Shown here one piece after another: positions 61,571 through 64,000 of a DNA stretch of 64,000 bases (position 1 is its first letter; each line of letters begins with the position of its first letter). The notes beneath the pieces were generated by a model, which was given only the letters and a program-made list of their open reading frames with translations, was not told the DNA's origin and ran no database searches. This DNA comes from UBA6059 sp040222235. GTDB lineage: Bacteria; Bacteroidota; Bacteroidia; Cytophagales; Cyclobacteriaceae. The translations under genes were made by a program, and so were the position numbers. Location: positions 38,931 through 102,930 of the forward strand of contig JAVKDO010000078.1 of the NCBI GenBank assembly GCA_040222235.1, read 5' to 3'.

Positions 61571-62959
61571 ATGGCAAAAGGATTCAAAATCATAAGTCCG
61601 GGTTCTGGTGAGATATACGCAGAAAGAGATTACCACAATGATCAGCAAATCGATGAGGCACTAGAGGCAGCAAGTGACGTACAAAAGAAATGGAGAGAAA
61701 CGCCCTTAGCAGACAGGGCGGCTATTTGCACCAACGTAGTTGGCTATTTCATTGATCACGCAGACGCCTGGGGTGAAGAGATTACCCAGATGATGGGTCG
61801 CCCTATCAGATACACACCTAATGAAATTAAAAGTGGCTTTGCCGAAAGGGCGTATTACATGATCGATATCGCTAAGGAAGCCCTAGCCGATCAAGCCACC
61901 TCTAACAAACAAGGCTTTCAACGCTTTATCCGGTCAGAGCCACTAGGAACAGTATTCGTTCTAGCACCTTGGAACTATCCTTATCTCACAAGTGTCAACG
62001 CAATTATTCCCGCCCTCATGGCTGGCAACACAGTCATCTTAAAGATGGCTGATCAAACAGCACCTTGCGCTGAGCGATATGCCGAGGCATTCGAAGCAGC
62101 TGGTCTTCCTGAAGGAGTGTTTCAATACCTCCATGTTGATCATGACCAGGTCGCAAAAATCATTCAAGAATCAGCGATAGATTATGTTGCATTTACAGGA
62201 TCAGTCGAGGGAGGTCATGCCATACAGGAAGCCATTTCCGGTAGGTTCATCTCTGCTGGACTGGAGCTGGGAGGTAAGGATGCAGCCTATGTATGTGCTG
62301 ACACTGACTTGTCGGACACCGTCGAAAATCTTGTCGATGGAGCTTTCTTCAATTCGGGACAATCTTGCTGTGGGGTAGAACGTATTTATGTCCATGAGTC
62401 CATTTTTGATCAGTTCGTCCAGGAATTTGTGACCCTTACCAAGACTTATAAGGTTGGTGATCCAATGCATTCGGATACGACCCTTGGGCCAATGGTAAGA
62501 ATCTCAAACGCTGAACGTACACAACAGCAGATAGAATCAGCTATTGCTGATGGTGCTAAGACTTTGATAGATCAAGGTGATTTTCCAGCTATGGAGCTAC
62601 CCTATCTCCATCCACAGGTACTTATCAATGTCGATCATAGCATGGAGATCATGAAAGAAGAGACGTTCGGTCCGGTGGTGGGCATCATGTCAGTCAAAGA
62701 TGATGAGGAAGCGATCCAACTTATGAATGACAGCCGCTATGGCCTAACCGCCAGCATTTGGACCAATGATGTAGATAAAGCCATTGCCATTGGTGATCAG
62801 ATCGAGGCGGGCACCTGGTTTATGAACCGCTGTGACTACCTCGATCCGGAGTTGGCATGGACCGGCGTTAAAGATTCCGGTAGGGGCTGTACGCTGAGTC
62901 GATTAGGCTATGCACACTTGACCAGGCCTAAGTCCTTTCATCTCAAGCTACCGCAATAA
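61571..62959 (+). CDS. Aldehyde dehydrogenase
   Basis: The start is taken at 61571 (MAKGFKIISPGSGE), 1 nt after the SDR stop; the longer frame overlaps the SDR gene by 40 codons and is not protein-like. The 462-aa enzyme has the ALDH motifs: LAPWNYPY, FTGSVEGG, catalytic Glu in LELGGKDA, and catalytic Cys266 in FNSGQSCCG. A second Cys follows directly, which is common in ALDHs. ETFGPVVG is near the C-terminus. The expected role in the operon is oxidation of a gamma-glutamyl aminoaldehyde to the acid (as PuuC does for polyamines). Its stop and the next start overlap as TAATG. Confidence 0.93.
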   Translation: MAKGFKIISPGSGEIYAERDYHNDQQIDEALEAASDVQKKWRETPLADRAAICTNVVGYFIDHADAWGEEITQMMGRPIRYTPNEIKSGFAERAYYMIDIAKEALADQATSNKQGFQRFIRSEPLGTVFVLAPWNYPYLTSVNAIIPALMAGNTVILKMADQTAPCAERYAEAFEAAGLPEGVFQYLHVDHDQVAKIIQESAIDYVAFTGSVEGGHAIQEAISGRFISAGLELGGKDAAYVCADTDLSDTVENLVDGAFFNSGQSCCGVERIYVHESIFDQFVQEFVTLTKTYKVGDPMHSDTTLGPMVRISNAERTQQQIESAIADGAKTLIDQGDFPAMELPYLHPQVLINVDHSMEIMKEETFGPVVGIMSVKDDEEAIQLMNDSRYGLTASIWTNDVDKAIAIGDQIEAGTWFMNRCDYLDPELAWTGVKDSGRGCTLSRLGYAHLTRPKSFHLKLPQ

Positions 62960-63684
62960 TGAGAGTTGCCCTACTGGTCTGTGATCATGTAAAAGATGAG
63001 TTGGTTGAAGAGCATGGGGACTACCCAATGATGTTCGGACGACTATTGCCCAAACTATCACTGGATCCGTGGTTTGTATGCGATGGACAATTCCCGGACA
63101 TCAATGACTATGATGCTTTTATCTGCACGGGCTCAAAATATTCTGTCTATGAAGAGATTGATTGGATTGTTGGACTAGCGGACTTTGTTAGGGCGATCCA
63201 CATTGCACAAAAGAAGTTTGTAGGCATCTGCTTCGGGCATCAGATGATCGCACACGCACTGGGCGGACAGGTGAAAAAATCAGCTCGCGGCTATTTGATC
63301 GGAGTACATCAGTTTGAAATGAAAGACCAACCAAGTTGGGCTATCGATCAAGCAACTTCGTTCAATGTATTGATGCTTTGTCAAGATCAAGTGCATGATC
63401 TGCCACCAGACACTAAGGTCTGGGCCTCCTCCCCGTCATGCGAGGTAGGTATGTTTACAATAGGTCCACATTTTTTAGGCATTCAGGGGCACCCAGAATA
63501 TACTAAGGATTTCAACCGGTCAGTTTTTGAAAATAGATCAGAAAGAATTGGAGAAAAGATAGTCCTCGAAGCGGTTAAAAGTTTCAACCATCAACCTGAT
63601 TCCCTTGCCTTATCACACCTAATTTCTGCTTTCCTAAGCGAAAGCAACAAAAAACCCCGATCTCTCAACCGGGGCTTGATGTGA
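62959..63684 (+). CDS. Class I glutamine amidotransferase-like gamma-glutamyl hydrolase
   Basis: The 241-aa protein has the class I amidotransferase triad: nucleophile Cys91 in GICFGHQM, and His and Glu in GIQGHPEYT. The start overlaps the ALDH stop by 1 nt (TAATG), so translation is coupled. In gamma-glutamylation pathways an enzyme of this type releases glutamate from the gamma-glutamyl product (PuuD for gamma-glutamyl-GABA), so this is the probable last step. The C-terminal codons for KPRSLNRGLM overlap a hairpin that reads as a minus-strand terminator, so the natural C-terminus is constrained by a regulatory element. Confidence 0.82.
   Translation: MRVALLVCDHVKDELVEEHGDYPMMFGRLLPKLSLDPWFVCDGQFPDINDYDAFICTGSKYSVYEEIDWIVGLADFVRAIHIAQKKFVGICFGHQMIAHALGGQVKKSARGYLIGVHQFEMKDQPSWAIDQATSFNVLMLCQDQVHDLPPDTKVWASSPSCEVGMFTIGPHFLGIQGHPEYTKDFNRSVFENRSERIGEKIVLEAVKSFNHQPDSLALSHLISAFLSESNKKPRSLNRGLM
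63649..63675 (-). terminator. Minus-strand terminator embedded in the end of the amidotransferase gene
   Basis: Read on the minus strand, CCCCG (63674-63670) pairs with CGGGG (63659-63655) across a 10-nt loop and is followed by TTTTTTG. It would terminate transcription arriving from the minus-strand gene at 63854-64000. The + strand has no T-run after the hairpin. Confidence 0.6.
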
Positions 63685-63750
63685 TTCCGCCGCGACTCGA
63701 ATGGAAGCGTCCACCCGGTCGGAACCTACTGCCTAGCATCTTAGTGCAAC

Positions 63751-63780
63751 GAGCCGCAATGGAATGAGCCGCAATAGAAT
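63751..63780. repeat. Two tandem 15-bp repeats
   Basis: GAGCCGCAATGGAAT (63751-63765) is followed directly by GAGCCGCAATAGAAT (63766-63780), and GAGCAG starts a broken third unit. It lies in the spacer between the amidotransferase gene and the minus-strand gene at the right edge. No function is evident. Confidence 0.6.
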
Positions 63781-63853
63781 GAGCAGTTAGAATAGCAGGT
63801 TAGGGTCCAGTCCACGTGATAGTGAAATATTCAAGTATCAAGGATATGCTACT

Positions 63854-64000
63854 TCAAAATAACCCTCCCCTTACATTTTGATAACCATACTCCAGCATGG
63901 CTCGCTTAAATTCAAATTCATGCATTCTAGCAACATCCTTTTCTTCGGGAACTTCTATTGGCAATAGCCTGACTAACTCTTTTGGCGTGAATCGTTTGGT
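63854..64000 (-). CDS. C-terminal fragment of a gene running off the right edge
   Basis: The minus strand has an uninterrupted 48-codon frame up to the edge, ending TGA at 63854-63856. The visible residues include RFTPKELVRLLPIEVPEE and end EYGYQNVRGGLF. A YGxxNVRGG ending after a helix is familiar from the C-terminal segment attached to GIY-YIG-type nuclease domains, in which a W/T-K-x-x-P motif precedes it. The N-terminal catalytic part lies outside the window, so this remains a suggestion. A terminator at 63649-63675 would fit the end of its transcript. Confidence 0.55.
   Translation of the reverse strand, partial: TKRFTPKELVRLLPIEVPEEKDVARMHEFEFKRAMLEYGYQNVRGGLF

Noticed and set aside
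63684..63745. tRNA-like segment with a TTCGAGTC T-loop on the minus strand
   Set aside because: A 7-bp outer stem can be drawn, but the T stem does not pair and there is no anticodon or D arm.

Overview
The window looks like a chromosome segment from a free-living, probably marine or soil member of the Bacteroidota, most likely a Cytophagales-type genome. The evidence is a SusC/SusD pair, many SPII lipoproteins with acidic residues just after the lipobox Cys, two giant proteins with type IX secretion (T9SS) C-terminal sorting domains, DUF5916, DUF6438 and 7TMR-DISM proteins, and the near absence of Shine-Dalgarno sequences. Nothing identifies the species. One tRNA is present; there is no rRNA and no CRISPR array.

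Layout. (1) 1-2167: truncated TPR hybrid histidine kinase and a DUF5655 protein. (2) 2233-24442: a polysaccharide utilization locus. A GH43-like lipoprotein (minus strand) lies divergent from a membrane receptor whose cytoplasmic tail is an IS1595-type transposase zinc ribbon plus HTH (candidate regulator). Then come SusC, SusD, a two-LamG glycan-binding lipoprotein, a hairpin terminator/attenuator, two GH144 (endo-beta-1,2-glucanase family) lipoproteins, GH3, GH2, an endonuclease/exonuclease/phosphatase-fold enzyme, a formylglycine sulfatase and an alpha/beta hydrolase. The gene set fits uptake and breakdown of a beta-1,2-glucan, possibly one carrying ester, phosphate or sulfate groups. (3) 24508-30408 (minus): heavy-metal efflux operon encoding a His-rich exported protein, an RND pump fused to its own TolC-like outer-membrane factor, and the adaptor. 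(4) 30586-30883: tRNA-Pro(TGG), two terminators and duplicated tRNA fragments. (5) 31048-40877: M14 peptidase, NTF2-like protein, DUF2846-like protein, cadherin-repeat T9SS protein, Rof-like protein, and a YfcC transporter/ArgE-type deacylase pair. (6) 40937-43534: a 21-bp perfect palindrome, an AAA/STAND ATPase, and two unknown proteins. (7) 43750-49972: a GMC dehydrogenase with an Fe-S-like Cys motif and its Tat-signal gamma-type subunit, a tandem pair of unknown exported proteins, and DUF5916. (8) 50022-56521: small proteins, a 1.7-kaa T9SS metalloprotease-like adhesin and a DUF6438 protein. (9) 56713-63684: ethanolamine-permease homologue, GlnA/PuuA-like gamma-glutamyl ligase, SDR, ALDH and class I amidotransferase. 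This is a plausible gamma-glutamylation route for ethanolamine or a related amino alcohol/amine, interrupted by an opposite-strand AAA_14/DUF4143 ATPase with 22-bp-spaced iterons at its start. (10) 63854-64000: C-terminal piece of a minus-strand gene.

The points most worth a second look are the receptor-transposase-domain fusion beside the GH144 locus, the candidate gamma-glutamyl amine/alcohol pathway, the pump-OMF fusion that keeps an internal Met and signal peptide, and the repeats found directly upstream of both orphan ATPase genes. All family assignments come from reading motifs by eye; no database search was run.
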